From contig JAHRHY010000002.1 in the NCBI GenBank assembly GCA_019671135.1, forward strand, positions 2,619,501 through 2,683,500: DNA of 64,000 nt. The letters are read 5' to 3'. This stretch comes from Linnemannia hyalina. Its lineage: Eukaryota > Mortierellomycota > Mortierellomycetes > Mortierellales > Mortierellaceae. The position numbers and the translations under genes were made by a program. Shown here one piece after another: positions 1-11,580 of the stretch (positions within the stretch are counted from its first letter, which is position 1; each line of letters starts with the position of its first letter). The notes below the pieces were generated by a model. That model ran no database searches. It saw only the letters and a list, made by a program, of their open reading frames with translations, and had not been told where the DNA came from.

Positions 1-398
1 GTGAGGGAGTTGGTTCGTTCTTTTTTTTTTTTTTTTTTTGGTGGATTTATTTTTACGCCCCCGAACGAGGCGGCTGGACAGTCTTAGTTTTTTTTTCTTT
101 GTCTTCAGCTAATCGTAGAAGAAAAGGATGCCAATTGTTGTTGCTGAGGATGATCATTGATGTTGCAATGGAGAATGGTTGTTGTTGCAGATGATGTTAA
201 TGGGTGTTACCGAGCATGATAATATGTGGCAACAGTATGAAAATGGACATTCAAACGCTGAACTAACCAATGCTCTCTTCTTTTTTTTCTGCTTATGTTT
301 CCTTGGTCAATTGTACACTTTTCAACCCATTCCTCGCTTGCTGGCCTTGTCTATCCGTTACCCTCTAAATGCTCTCTCAATATCACTCGTTGTCGTAG
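1..398. other. Left edge: probable intron of the pseudokinase gene
   Basis: No convincing coding exon was found here. The window opens with GTGAGG, which would serve as a 5' splice site. The stretch is T-rich and ends in a clean acceptor (GTCGTAG) just before the first recognisable exon of the pseudokinase. The simplest reading is that the missing 5' exons lie to the left of the window and that this is intron. A small exon hidden here cannot be excluded. Confidence 0.4.
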
Positions 399-3300
399 CT
401 GTTCTATGCGCTGAGGTTTCGCGATGAGTTTGACGCGCTGCTGCGGGATTTCGACAGCTGTGTCTTGGATGTAAGTCTTGGTTCTATGCTTTTTTTTTGG
501 GTATCATTTTCTCTGGCGCTCATGTTGCGTTTTACCCACTTTGCGAACGTTTTTTTTTTTTTTTTGCCATTTGCTCCCAATGTGGTTCAAGGAGAGAAGA
601 AACCTAGTAAAGAACACAAAGTTGCTTGCCATTGCTGACACAACAGTAACGACAAAACACAAACAACAATGCCGAAAACGTGACGCCTTCTGACACTCTC
701 TATTGTTATCCGCATAATTGTGTTTGTCTTCCGTTCATCTTCCCCTTTGCAACAAACATGATAGTTAAACCTTGGAATCGCGCTGAGAACTCAGGCTCAG
801 TTGGAGACAGACAGGAATGCACTGGAGGAGGACATGGTCGAGCTCAAGGTCTTTAGAAAGGAGCTGCAGAACGGACTGGATTCTCTGGGAGGGCAGCTCG
901 TCGGAATTCGTCAGATGATCGCCACCAACCGACCCATGGACGATATCCTGGCCATGGTGGAGATCGACTATCGTCAGGTCGTCAGCATCACACCATCAGA
1001 GACCCGCAAAGGAAGGACCTTCCCCGTCCACAAAAGGTCATGGCTGGCTCAGGAGGTTGCAGAGAAGCCCCTGGGATTTTTTGGATCGCAGGATATGCTC
1101 GACATGCTGAAAAAGGAGGTCGCCATCTTGAAGAAACTGGACCGATGCAACTATATCACAAAATTCATGGGCATCACCAACAGAAACAATCAGATCAGCA
1201 TTATCATGGAGTGGCTTCCCAACGGCGATCTTGCTTCGACTTTGGCAAAGGTAATGGGAGAGCCGACACATTATCCAAAGTCAGTCGACTATGGATAGAT
1301 ATGATGAGCATTGCGTGCTAAAATAGCGGGCATAAAGTGCCATGGCAAACGTTATTTGGTCACTCTCAGCTGACCTTTCATTGCTTGACTTTTTTTTTTG
1401 TGCTTCTAGGATGAGTTGGATTGGGAGCAAAAGCTGTTCATCTCTGCTGATATCGCTCGAGGATTGCACTTTTTGCACGAGGTAACATGTTCTTTCATTG
1501 TTAAAGGTCAACGATGTCGTTGGGTACATGTTGCCCATATCATTGCAAATCTGACACCACCTGTTTTTCTTTCTTTGAATGGTGTAGGTCGGGATTATCC
1601 ACAAGACGTTGCGTGCCAAAAACATTCTGCTGACAAGGTTCAACCAAGCCAAGATCACCAATTTCCGCCAAAGTCGACTGGAGTCAGCCCAGACACGTCC
1701 CATGTCGGATCCCTTCAGCTATGTGCGATGGCTGGCGCCTGAAAAGATGACACCCCCAGAGGTCAGATATGGACCCGAATGCGATATCTACAGTTTCGGC
1801 ATGTTGCTCTTCGAGATTGCGTCTAACAAGATCCCATTCGCGTCATTCAACGACCGAGATCTGCCCGAGAAGATTGTCCGCGAGGATCTGTACGAAAAGG
1901 TGCCAGAGGGCACACCCCCAGAGTTTGGAAACATCATGACTGCCTGTTGGTCACACGACCCTCGTCTGCGCCCAACTGTTTCACAGGTGCTGTTGATTCT
2001 CAGGGACACGTGTGAGAAGCACACGACTGGAGACCCCATCGCATTGCCCTCCAGCCTGAAGGATCCACCACCTCTGTTTGCTGTGTCTCCTCCAGCAACC
2101 AAGAACCAAGGCCTGTTTTCGCCACCCATGACGCCTGTCGCAGGTCTCTTGACACCAGAGGCGTACAAGAACCCCTATGTCAACAAACGCTACGTGGACG
2201 AGGCGATCCAGCAGCAGCAGCAGCAGCAACAGCAGCAGAGGCAAGCTCAACAACAGCAGTCATCCCAGCAATCATCCACACACCAACAGGCACATCTGGC
2301 AATACCTCAGCAGGCAAGACCTCAGAGTCAGAATCAGCAGCAACTCCAAACCCCTCAACAGCCAACTCACTCGCCTCGCATTCTTCACACGGTACCCAAG
2401 CCTCATTCGCAACCAGAGCCAGGATCCCGTACCGAGTACCAGCCCTCAGCTTCCAAACAAGAGTACGTCGACCCCGTCCCAGTCAACAACGTGAACATGC
2501 CCCGCACACCAAGGCCGCATCAGTCTTTGCCAGCGACCACCACTCAACCACACGGTTTCACCGGCCACCAAAACCACAACGGCGTCGTCTTCTCCAACGA
2601 CGCTCATGTAATGTCGCCCACGCAATCCTCAGGACCCTTAGGGTCGCCGTTGAACTCTCCCAGACTGGATTCACCACCGATCAACAAGAACACCCGACCT
2701 TTGGTAATCAAGGCCAGGAAGCAAACTCTCGAGGCGGATATGCATAGGTTGTCGATGAGCAGCGACAGTAGCACTTCGACACTCCAGAACTCTGATCAGC
2801 AATCGGCCAACAGCGTCCAACGGCACCAGAACAGTCAGAGCAGCCAGAGCACTGGGAGCACGCAGAGCAACCACAGCGGCCATAGTGTTAACACCAACGG
2901 CGGCCCATTGTCTCCACACCAACGGCAGGTTTCATCAGGACAGGAAAGTGGTCGTCCTCGGTCGACAGGATTCTCGCCAGCACCTGTGGCCAATACCATG
3001 TCACAGGCACTTCTCTTCCACGAGGCACGCGAGCGTGCTGATGCCTGGAAGATTTTTAAGGCGCATAGCGATCAAGGTCACCCCGAAGGAATGTATTGGA
3101 CAGGGTACTATTTGTTCCACGGCGAGGGAGGTCAGGCCAAAGACCGTCGGACTGCGTTTGATCTTTTCCACGCGGTGACATTGATGGATCTGAGTCCCGA
3201 GCTGAGGTTGTTGTCGTCGAATGCCCACTTTTATGCGGCAGTCTGCTATCTGGAAGGCCAAGGAGTGGAGAGGAACAACACCACCGGATTCGGACATATG

Positions 3301-3480
3301 GAGATTGCAGCAGACACGGGAAACGCGTTCGCCCAGTTTTTGGTGGGAGATGCCTATCATCGAGGCAGCGCGGTTGTCCAAATCAATGTTCAGAGACGAG
3401 ACCATTACTGGCAGATGGCGGCAAGGCAGAAGGAGCAGCGGGCCATTGACAGGTGTCGGCAGTTTGGTATTCCTTTCTAA
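399..3480 (+). CDS. Pseudokinase with C-terminal Sel1-like repeats (5' partial)
   Basis: Exons 399-470, 765-1250, 1410-1481 and 1588-3480, all phase 0, give 840 residues without the N-terminus. Residues 1-95 are helical (starting LFYALRFRDEFDALL) and resemble the four-helix N-terminus of MLKL-type proteins. A tyrosine-kinase-like fold follows. It keeps the beta-3 Lys (VAEK), the helix-C Glu (KKEVAIL) and the APE motif (RWLAPE). The glycine loop is not recognisable, the catalytic HRD is HKT, and the metal-binding DFG is NFR, so catalysis is unlikely. A long Gln/Ser/Pro-rich linker with a CAG run follows. The last ~160 residues hold Sel1/TPR-like motifs such as GYYLFHGEGG and AVCYLEGQG. Such kinase-Sel1 proteins are expanded in Mucoromycota; they are thought to act as signalling scaffolds. 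A polyadenylation signal lies at 3704-3709. The MLKL comparison is inference. Confidence 0.8.
2209..2248 (+). repeat. CAG microsatellite coding for polyglutamine
   Basis: A nearly pure CAG/CAA run inside the linker of the pseudokinase encodes about ten consecutive Gln. It is likely to vary in length between strains. Confidence 0.8.
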
Positions 3481-4128
3481 GGAGGTAGCCTGCGCAAGAG
3501 ACAAAACAGAGTGTGGCGAGGAGGAAGGGGGGAAGGGTGGGGGGAGGGGGCAGTTTTGTGTTGTAGGCAGTTTTGTGTGGTTTAGTTTATGTTTTTGTTT
3601 TTTTATCATTTTGGATACCCCTTCTCATCGCACTCTCAGCAAAGAAACGACAAAGAAAACAAAACGAATATACTTTCAAAAAAAAATATGATGTCTTTGA
3701 ATGAATAAAAGGAAAGAAAAAAAAAAGTCATTCTCAGGAAGAGTGTTAACATGCCATTGTCTTCTGTTAGCACCGCGTTGGAAGGAAAGAGGTTCAGCCA
3801 ATTCCAGGGTCTCGTTCACACACGCGGCGGCGTGGGTGTGCAAGGAGGGAAAGGCACTAAAAACTTTAAACCGCGTCGAGAGTACGATTGTTGTACACAG
3901 CTTGAGAAAAACAGAGAATGTGAAGAAAATATGAGGATCAACATAATCTCTCACCGCTCTGGTTTTTTTTTTCTTTCTTCCTTCCTTTCTCCTCATCCTT
4001 TCCTTTCACACGCGTCTATCCTTATCACCCTACTGGCAAATAAAATCAAGGCACCCACGCTACTCACGAAAGCTGCAACCACAATCACCACTACTACAAC
4101 AACAGCATCATCAGGTCCAGTTTCGACA
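3481..4128. other. Intergenic: kinase 3' UTR and ECT1 promoter
   Basis: The left part holds a G-rich stretch and the AATAAA of the kinase gene. The right part is CT-rich just upstream of the cytidylyltransferase start, with ACC/ACA-repeat sequence that would be 5' UTR. No gene is seen. Confidence 0.6.
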
Positions 4129-5755
4129 ATGGTATCCTCATACACCTCCGAATTTTCACATCTGCCATCGATCTCCACTGTGCCTCTCACCCCAGTAATA
4201 TCAACAACGACGACAGGACAGAGAAAGCCAATTCGGATCTGGGTCGATGGCTGCTACGACGTGATGCACCATGGTCACTTTAACGCCCTCCGTCAAGCAA
4301 AAGAGATGGGCGATATTGTTATTGCGGGTGTTCATTCGGATGCGGAGCTGCTGTTGCATAAAGGACCTCCTGTCATGAACGAGAACGAAAGGTAACAATC
4401 ACCCACCTGCCATTGCTATTGCCAACCATTTTTTCTCTTTGTTTATCATATTCGCCGACAAAGTGCTAACATGTCGATCTCATTATTGCTTTCTTCCCGT
4501 TATGATGTGAATAGAATAGCAGCGGTAGCGGCATGCAAATGGGTGGACGAAGTAATCCCGAACGCTCCGTACTCGACCTCCCTCGAATGGATGGACAAGT
4601 ACAACTGTGACTATTGTGTTCATGGAGACGACCTCTCGACGCTGGCGGATGGGACGGATAGTTACAAGTATGTCAAGGCGCAGGGGCGGTATCTGGAGTG
4701 CAAGCGCACCAAGGGTGTCTCGACCACGGATCTCGTCAACCGGATGTTGCTCATGACCAGTCAGCAGCAGGGACAAGAGCATGAGCAAGGACAAGGAGGT
4801 CAGGTTGTTGGTGATAGCAATGGTGGTAGCACCATCATCGGCAGGACCGAACAGCAACAACAGCGGACGCAACAACAGCAGCATGAGGTGCTATCGACAG
4901 CACGCAAAATCTCGACTTTTGCTCGTGGGAATTCGGACCCGCAGAAAGGGGACAGGATTATTTATGTCAACGGGACGTTCGATCTGTTCCACGTCGGGCA
5001 TATCGAGTTCCTGAAGCGGGCCAAGGCGAGAGGGGATTTTCTGGTTGTGGGTGTGTATGATGATGCGACTGTCCGGACTTTCAAGGGTGCTCACCATCCG
5101 TTGATGAGTATGCATGAACGTGTTCTTGCCCTCCTTGCATGTCGGGTAATTCATGACACTGTGTTTTATGCGTTTGTTTGTTTACGTCGTCCTAAACCAT
5201 CCATGTGCTCAACATGATTCAGGAGAGCATCTCCTAATTTATTTTCACGTTCCCTAGTGAAGACACTAATTTCTCATCATCTTTCATTCTAACTTTAAAC
5301 GTGAAATAGCACGTCGACGATGTCATCCTGTCGGCACCATATCATATCACAGAGCATGTTCTGGATGGCGACTATACAATACACGAAGTAGTTCGGGGCA
5401 GTCTTCACCATCATTTTGAGCAGGAAAGGATAACACAGGATAGCAAAATGAAAAATGATCCGTACCAACTGGCAATGGAGAGGGGCATCTTTGTGCAACT
5501 GGATGGACCTGCGCATGAGGTCACGACTCGGAGTATCATCCATCGTATAGCCAAGCAGCGCGAAATGTAAGCCTCTCGACCGTTAACTGGAAGACATGTA
5601 CTGTGAGGGCCGTGAAGAGGGGTTGCAGAATGCTGATTAGATGTTTCTTTGTTGCTTTCTACTATTGGAATAGGTATGAGGAACGTCAGCGGAGAAGAGC
5701 CCTCAAGGAGGCAGCAGCAGCAGCGACAGTGGTTGTTGCACAAAAATCCACGTAG
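4129..5755 (+). CDS. ECT1: Ethanolamine-phosphate cytidylyltransferase
   Basis: Exons 4129-4391, 4515-5145, 5310-5566 and 5674-5755 give 410 residues. The enzyme makes CDP-ethanolamine from CTP and phosphoethanolamine, the rate-limiting step of the Kennedy route to phosphatidylethanolamine. Two tandem cytidylyltransferase domains are visible. The first has the nucleotide-binding HHGH near residue 47 and RTKGVSTTD. The second has GTFDLFHVGH near residue 246. This duplication separates PCYT2/Ect1 from the single-domain choline enzyme. A Gln/Gly-rich linker of about 45 residues joins them. The start was set at the ATG in CGACAATGG. The frame is open further upstream, but that part is low-complexity and unlike the family. 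AATAAA follows the stop directly (5757-5762). Identification is firm. Confidence 0.92.
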
Positions 5756-6510
5756 CAATAAACGACTAAGGGGTGTTTGTGCAAACGTAATGCTCAGGGC
5801 GATCAATGTAGATGTTGCAAATTGCTATCGTCTAACCGTTAACGCTTTTTCTAGCATTCAACTCTTTGACCAGTGCAGGTTTACTAAAAACACGCCTTGT
5901 AATTCATATCTCGTCATGTGCCTGGCGAGGTCAAAAAAAAGAGATGAGGTCAGATTGACTGCGCCATGGAAAAAGTACGCGTTTCGTTTTGATACTTTCT
6001 CTGTGGCGGGAGCGTGAGAGCTCTTCGCCCTCCAACACTTGACACCCACCGGCGTAAACAAATTTTACTCCCACTTCCATCCACAGCAGGCACTCAGGAA
6101 ACACCCACTCCAGGTAAACAAATAGCCACTCTGGTATTGTTGTGTTAGAGCACCATATACCCTTTTTCTTTGTCAATCTCATATCGAATTGCAGAGGTAC
6201 CACTACTCAAGCTAACAATTCTTCCCCATCCACTCTCCAATATAGAATCTGTTATGCGCAAAACGCTGTCTCTCGCTCTTGTCTTTCTCCTTTTTACCTT
6301 CATGCTTCTGTTTTTGTCTCATCCACACTCTTCTGCGGGAACTATTTTTTTTTTCGTTTCTCCCCGTCCATTCGCTTACGCTTCATCCACACACTTCTGC
6401 GGATATTATTGAATAAATAGTTTTTTTGAGCCATGGCGACTTGTTTTTTTTGAGATGCTTCTATGGTTTAGTAGTTGTCAGGAAAAAATAATATGAATGT
6501 GTCTAATATG
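5756..6510. other. Intergenic between convergent genes
   Basis: This is the shared 3' region of ECT1 (+) and the zinc-finger gene (-). It is T- and CT-rich, with a further AATAAA on the + strand at 6412-6417. No gene is seen. Confidence 0.6.
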
Positions 6511-8508
6511 CTATTGATGTGGACTGGCCAATTCCAATCCCCTTCCACCTGCTAAATACGAGTAAGGTGTCGAAGGTGACCGAGAGGCCGAGCTCATGGG
6601 TGTCTGGAGCTGCAACTGCTGATGCTTCATCTGAGGAATGTTCAAGGGGGTGCGATTGTCCATAGTCAACAGTTGCATGCTCAACATACCCTTCTCCAAA
6701 GTCTTGGTCGCCTTGATCTTCTTCGCGTGATCCTCCAGTTCCTGGAACCGACTCCTCAATACAACCTCGTTCCCCAATCGACTTCTTGTGATTCGACCAG
6801 CGGCGGCGTCTCGGAAACTGGCGCCATTCTCCTTAAGGATCACCGCACAGGGGTTCTTTTCCTCGGCCAGCTTCAAGTGCCGGGTCACCGCGTCCTGGCG
6901 AGCAAACTTGCCCTGGCAGACGACACAGAAGTGAGCCTTCTCGTGGTGGCTCTTGAGATGGCGGTCGCGGTCGTGGATCCGGGCAAAGGTCTTGTCGCAC
7001 TGGTCACAGGGGTAAGGGCGGAGAGTCTCGTGGGTCATGCCATGGGACTTGAGGTTGAACTGTCGCGAGAAAGTGCGGCCGCAACCGGGTAATTTACAGA
7101 TGAACTTGTTGACGGGAGGCTTGTAGACACTTTTGGACTTGGTATTGCCATCCTTACTATTGACGGTTCTTTTGTAAGGGACGCTTTTAAGACGCGTCTT
7201 TGGGAGAGAGAAAGATTGAATTCTTGGGACTGTGGTCGTAGATGGCGATGATGATGATGCTGACAATGTCGAGTGTGGCGGGGGTGTGAGGGTAATGTCG
7301 GTGTTGATGTTTGCAAAGTGGGCATGTCGCTTGTGATCAGGTGTGTGGTGGAAAGGGAAAAGGGAAGCTGGGCTTGTCGAGTGCAAGATTGGGCTCGGAG
7401 AGGCAGTGGAAGGTGAAGAGAAAGAAGGGGAAGCGATGGAGGAATATGAGCACGCCGAGAGAGGACGCCTGTTGCGGATGGCCATAACCATGGGCATTGG
7501 GTCTGACACTCGAGACAGGTGGCTGTCCACAATGGCCATTGGTTCGTAAGCGTTGCTGCTGTTGATCGACCCTATGTGCATATGGACCATGTTAATGCTC
7601 GGCTGGTTCATATGGTTGACGTTTCCTGCGGGAATCATTGTCACAACCGGGGAGATGGGGTAGTCGACCATTTGCTGATGCTGGTTCTGCTGATGTTGCA
7701 GCTCCAAGTTTTGGAGATGCTGCTGCTGCTGCTGCTGATGCTGGTACAGGATTTGAGCACAGTTGATCTGTCCGATCTGCTCAGCAGTAGTCCAAGTAGA
7801 GGCAGGCTCGGCAACAAGAGACTCGACGCTGTTTGATCGCCCCAAGTACACGCGAGGGACGCTATGAACATAGGCAGGAAAGGCGGTTGGGTTGTTGGGA
7901 CTAATAAACCCGACATTGGCGGCGAGAAGGCTGGGTTGGGGAAGTGAGACATAGTCGGCCTCGGCCAAGGCCTTGATTCGATTAGTGGCCTCGTTCATCA
8001 GCACCCGGAACTGGGCTGCATCAATATGCTGGGGGCTGGGCGATCCGGCCACTGGAGTTCCGACCAAGGAATTGTCTAAAGGGTGCAGGGACAGGGGCTG
8101 AGGCTGAGGTGAAGGAGAGCTAGAATAGGGGCTGTATCGGGCATGGAATGAGGACATCTCGTGCGAGCGCACAGGGATCTGCAGCATGCCTTGAGAGTTG
8201 TGCATTTCTTGGGGACCTGTGAACATGTCGCTCTCATAGCCACTGCCGTTACCACTGCCCTCACAACCACTGTAGTGGTTGTCGTCGGTGTCCATCGCTT
8301 GCAGATCTAGAGTAGTCAAGAGGTTGCGCGAATAGGTGGCTTCTTGCCAGGTGTCGAAGGAGTCGATGTGGACGGGGGACAAGGCAGGCGAGAGAGAAGG
8401 GGAGGGAGGGTTGGATGAGAGGGGGAAGCCAAACTCTGAGAAGCGATCCGACATGAGGACGTCGGAGGTTGAGCGAAGCAATGAAGGAAGACCAGAGTGC
8501 CAGTTCAT
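6511..8508 (-). CDS. C2H2 zinc-finger transcription factor
   Basis: Single exon, 665 residues. A predicted nuclear DNA-binding regulator. The first ~440 residues are low-complexity, rich in Ser/Pro/Gln/His with a Gln run, as is typical of activation regions. Near residues 465-555 there is a finger cluster. Finger 1 is CKLPGCGRTFSRQFNLKSHGMTH and finger 2 is CDQCDKTFARIHDRDRHLKSHH, both standard C2H2. The third unit, starting CVVCQGKFARQDAVTRH, ends in Cys instead of the second His (C2HC). A basic helical tail follows. The start is the first ATG (MNWHSGLPS); the frame continues upstream only through non-ATG codons. The finger layout recalls stress regulators of the Msn2/Crz1 kind, but the target genes cannot be told from sequence. 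Confidence 0.85.
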   Translation of the reverse strand: MNWHSGLPSLLRSTSDVLMSDRFSEFGFPLSSNPPSPSLSPALSPVHIDSFDTWQEATYSRNLLTTLDLQAMDTDDNHYSGCEGSGNGSGYESDMFTGPQEMHNSQGMLQIPVRSHEMSSFHARYSPYSSSPSPQPQPLSLHPLDNSLVGTPVAGSPSPQHIDAAQFRVLMNEATNRIKALAEADYVSLPQPSLLAANVGFISPNNPTAFPAYVHSVPRVYLGRSNSVESLVAEPASTWTTAEQIGQINCAQILYQHQQQQQQHLQNLELQHQQNQHQQMVDYPISPVVTMIPAGNVNHMNQPSINMVHMHIGSINSSNAYEPMAIVDSHLSRVSDPMPMVMAIRNRRPLSACSYSSIASPSFSSPSTASPSPILHSTSPASLFPFHHTPDHKRHAHFANINTDITLTPPPHSTLSASSSSPSTTTVPRIQSFSLPKTRLKSVPYKRTVNSKDGNTKSKSVYKPPVNKFICKLPGCGRTFSRQFNLKSHGMTHETLRPYPCDQCDKTFARIHDRDRHLKSHHEKAHFCVVCQGKFARQDAVTRHLKLAEEKNPCAVILKENGASFRDAAAGRITRSRLGNEVVLRSRFQELEDHAKKIKATKTLEKGMLSMQLLTMDNRTPLNIPQMKHQQLQLQTPMSSASRSPSTPYSYLAGGRGLELASPHQ

Positions 8509-11500
8509 ATTTGCGAGGAGCGTAGTGAAAACTGAAGTGACTTGGAACAATAAGCTTGGCAGAGGAAGGTGGGTGAAGTATTTCAGGGTGTATGGGTGGA
8601 GGGCGAAGGTGCAGGAGGGACAGAATTATTTGGATTATGGATGAAGGAAGGGTGGAGAAGAAGAAGGTATGAAAGAAAGGATGTAGGGAAGTAAAGAAGA
8701 TGAAAGGATGCGCGATTGAGGGAACGAGGAAGGGAAGGAAGAGAGGGAGGGAGGAAGGGAAGGCCAAAGAGGCGTCGATGGTGAATGGGGATAAAACACA
8801 GAAATGGCCTTTTTCTTGTAAGAGAAGTGAGAAGAAGAGGTGTGGACAAAGCGGCCATTTATAGACAAAAAGACAAAAACTGTAGGTGAACCATGTCAAC
8901 AATAGCAGAACAACAGACAACCAGGCAACTCCACACACACATAGACATAGACTATCTCTCCTTCTCCTTCTCTCTCTCTGTCCCTATCAGTCATGCTGTC
9001 CATTCTCTCTCTCCCGCACTCTCGCTTTCTTACTCCTTCTCTGTCTTCTTTTGCTATTATTGATTTTGGAGAGCTGGGAGTAATACAAACAAAAAAGGGT
9101 CGATAATGTGTGCGTGTAGAGTTTACTCGAAAGGTGGTCAAGGAGGAGGACGAGGGATAGAGTGGAACCATGGGTAGACGGCCAGAAGACTATCAGAACA
9201 ACATGAGCAGCGAGAACCAGCATGTTATGTTTATCATCCCCTCTTTTGGGCTACAATTGCCAATGGAGAAGAGGGGAAATAATAGATTGTCAAACATATT
9301 CAGGAGTGAGGGTTGGGTTGTCCGTTGCTTCTACTTTGTTTCCGCCTCTTGGTCACACCTCCTACAAGAAATGAAAAAAAAAGAATGGACGGCGACAAGA
9401 GAATAACTTGGATAGAGAGCAGCATACAACACAGGAGCATAATAAACGGGCACCATGCATAACCCCCCTGATACACCTAGCCTTTTGTTCTCGCCTTTGG
9501 TTTTATTATTCGCATCCAAGGGTGATACAAAAAAAACTTACAAATATACAAGCCGACTTGCCACTTCTCTTTTTCTTTTCTTGACATTTTTCCTAGAAGC
9601 TTTCTTTCATCCCCTTTTCCCTTTTCTTCGCATTGTCTCGCCACATTGTCATGGTAGGCATGCATGTATTAACGAACACGTGAACTGTTGGGATACTCGG
9701 GATGCATCAAAACGTCCAGCCGGGTTGAACGGCGGGTATCGAGAGGCTGGTCACGTCCGCATTCAATGACTGACAGCCTTTTGCTGCCTTCATTTTTCTT
9801 CGTTTCATCAACTTAAAGGCTGACCATTTTGGCGATGAAAAGAACACTGACGCGTTTTACATCGGACACTTTTTGCTCTCACCCACTGCAATAGTAGAAA
9901 ACATACACACACCAACAAAAAACGTGATACGAATCCAACACGTTGCCTAGAATAAACATCCCGCAACAAAGAGGGTTCGTAAGATCCATAATCGAGCACA
10001 AACACACATTTTTTATCAGGCGTATGAGCTTCAGAACAAAGTGCGCTCTCACTTCCCCTTTGACTAGAACGAAACAAAAATTGAAGTGTCATCATAAAAA
10101 CGATGTATCAAATGGGGGTCAAGAAAACCCAATTAAAACGACAGCTTTCTTTCTTTTCAATGTTGATATTGTTCATTGTATTCGATCTCTTCGTACTGTA
10201 GTCAATCACATTTCGTACTCTGTGCTTATGGGCTATGTTGATTTGTTTTTCCAGCAAAGGTAAAAGAGGGCAATAGAGAAGCGTGGGGAGTGCTTCACCA
10301 TTCTACAACACATTGAGGCTGGAGAACGGAGGTTGAAGGGAAAGGCTGAGGACGTTGCATTTACTCAATGCAGAGAAAGCGAAAAGTGAGAGTGTAAGAA
10401 AAATGAAGAAAAGGATAAGTAGAGTGTGAAAGGGCCATGCACCGACCCAAGCTAAACCATGCAAGAGCTTTGCCCATTCTGGGCGAATGATTGTGGCTGG
10501 GAAAGGAAAGTGGCGGGTTCATTCTTCTTTCTATGAGCCAACCATCTCAACAGGAAAAAAACAAGGTACTGACACCATGCTAGTGCTTTGAGAAACCAAC
10601 ACATGGAAAGAATCAAACAACACGTTCGCGATGTTTTTTTCTTGTTTGTTTGTTCGTTTGGGAACTGAAAAGAAAAAGGCGTCGAGAGGGTTCGTTGCCT
10701 GTGCCAATTTGTATTGCCTTGCAGGCTCATAAAAGTACCAAGGAAAAAAAGAGGGAGGGATGCAAAAAGGTCGCGCCCAGAGAGAACCCTTCCAGGTTGG
10801 TTATTCAGCATCTATGAAGGCAATACTCCGGCCTCAAACAACAGAGAAAGAGCCGAATTGGGGAAGTACATAACCTTTATTTTTAATATTGTCATTGTGC
10901 GAAACACGGAGGGTTTTCGGCTACCAGACCGATCCCGGCCTTTGTTTATCTTTTTCGTTCTTTTTCTTCCTCGGCATAGCCACTTGAAAGTGAGCATTGC
11001 TCAAGCATAGGTGGGAGTGCCTAAGGGTGCTTCACTCTCCCTCCCTCTCTTTCTCAACCCTGGATGGTTGTTGAGGAAGGATCTCGGATAGCACAAAAGG
11101 AGCAGTTGGTTATTGATGAGTAAGACAGGTGCTACCCATTGATCAGTTATGAAATAGCTTCGCCTTCCTTTATTTCCCTTTGACGCGTCGCATAGAAACA
11201 GTGGTGATGGCATCAGAGGGCGAAACCCAGAGCGCGTTTCCTCTGAGACTGATCAGAGTCTCAGTTGAGAGAAACACAGTCAGATCAGCCAAGCCACAGG
11301 GCCAAACCTTCCTTTTCCAGAGAAGACCTATGGAAAAAAAAAGAAAAAAATCCGCCCGTTCGGAGCTCTGAAAACTCTCACACATAAAGCAAAGAGTTGT
11401 CCCTTCTTTTCCGTCCCCACCGCTTGTCTCCTCTCTCGCCCGTCGATCGACCCTTTTTTCTGCTCGCGCAAAAGCATCCCATCTTTGCCGCTTCTTACAC

Positions 11501-11580
11501 ATCGTACACACAGAAGGACAACTCGCTCTCTTTCTCTTTTGTTAATCGGCCTCTTTTTCCTTGGAAATCAACAACGAACC
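8509..11580. other. 3 kb gene-free region between divergent genes
   Basis: It separates the zinc-finger gene (-) from the DnaJ gene (+) and so holds both promoters. The first ~600 bases next to the zinc-finger gene are purine-rich on the + strand, that is CT-rich in the sense of that gene, consistent with a long 5' leader. A CACGTG palindrome lies at 9677-9682. All reading frames are short and look random. No RNA gene was recognised. A long regulatory region is usual for a transcription-factor gene. Confidence 0.55.

Noticed and set aside
3751..4128. Upstream extension of the ethanolamine-phosphate cytidylyltransferase frame
   Set aside because: The frame is open, but the peptide is unlike the family and crosses CT-rich promoter sequence; the ATG at 4129 is better placed.
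10452..10811. - strand frame of 119 codons
   Set aside because: No conserved motif, Lys/Phe/Leu-biased and isolated in a noncoding gap.
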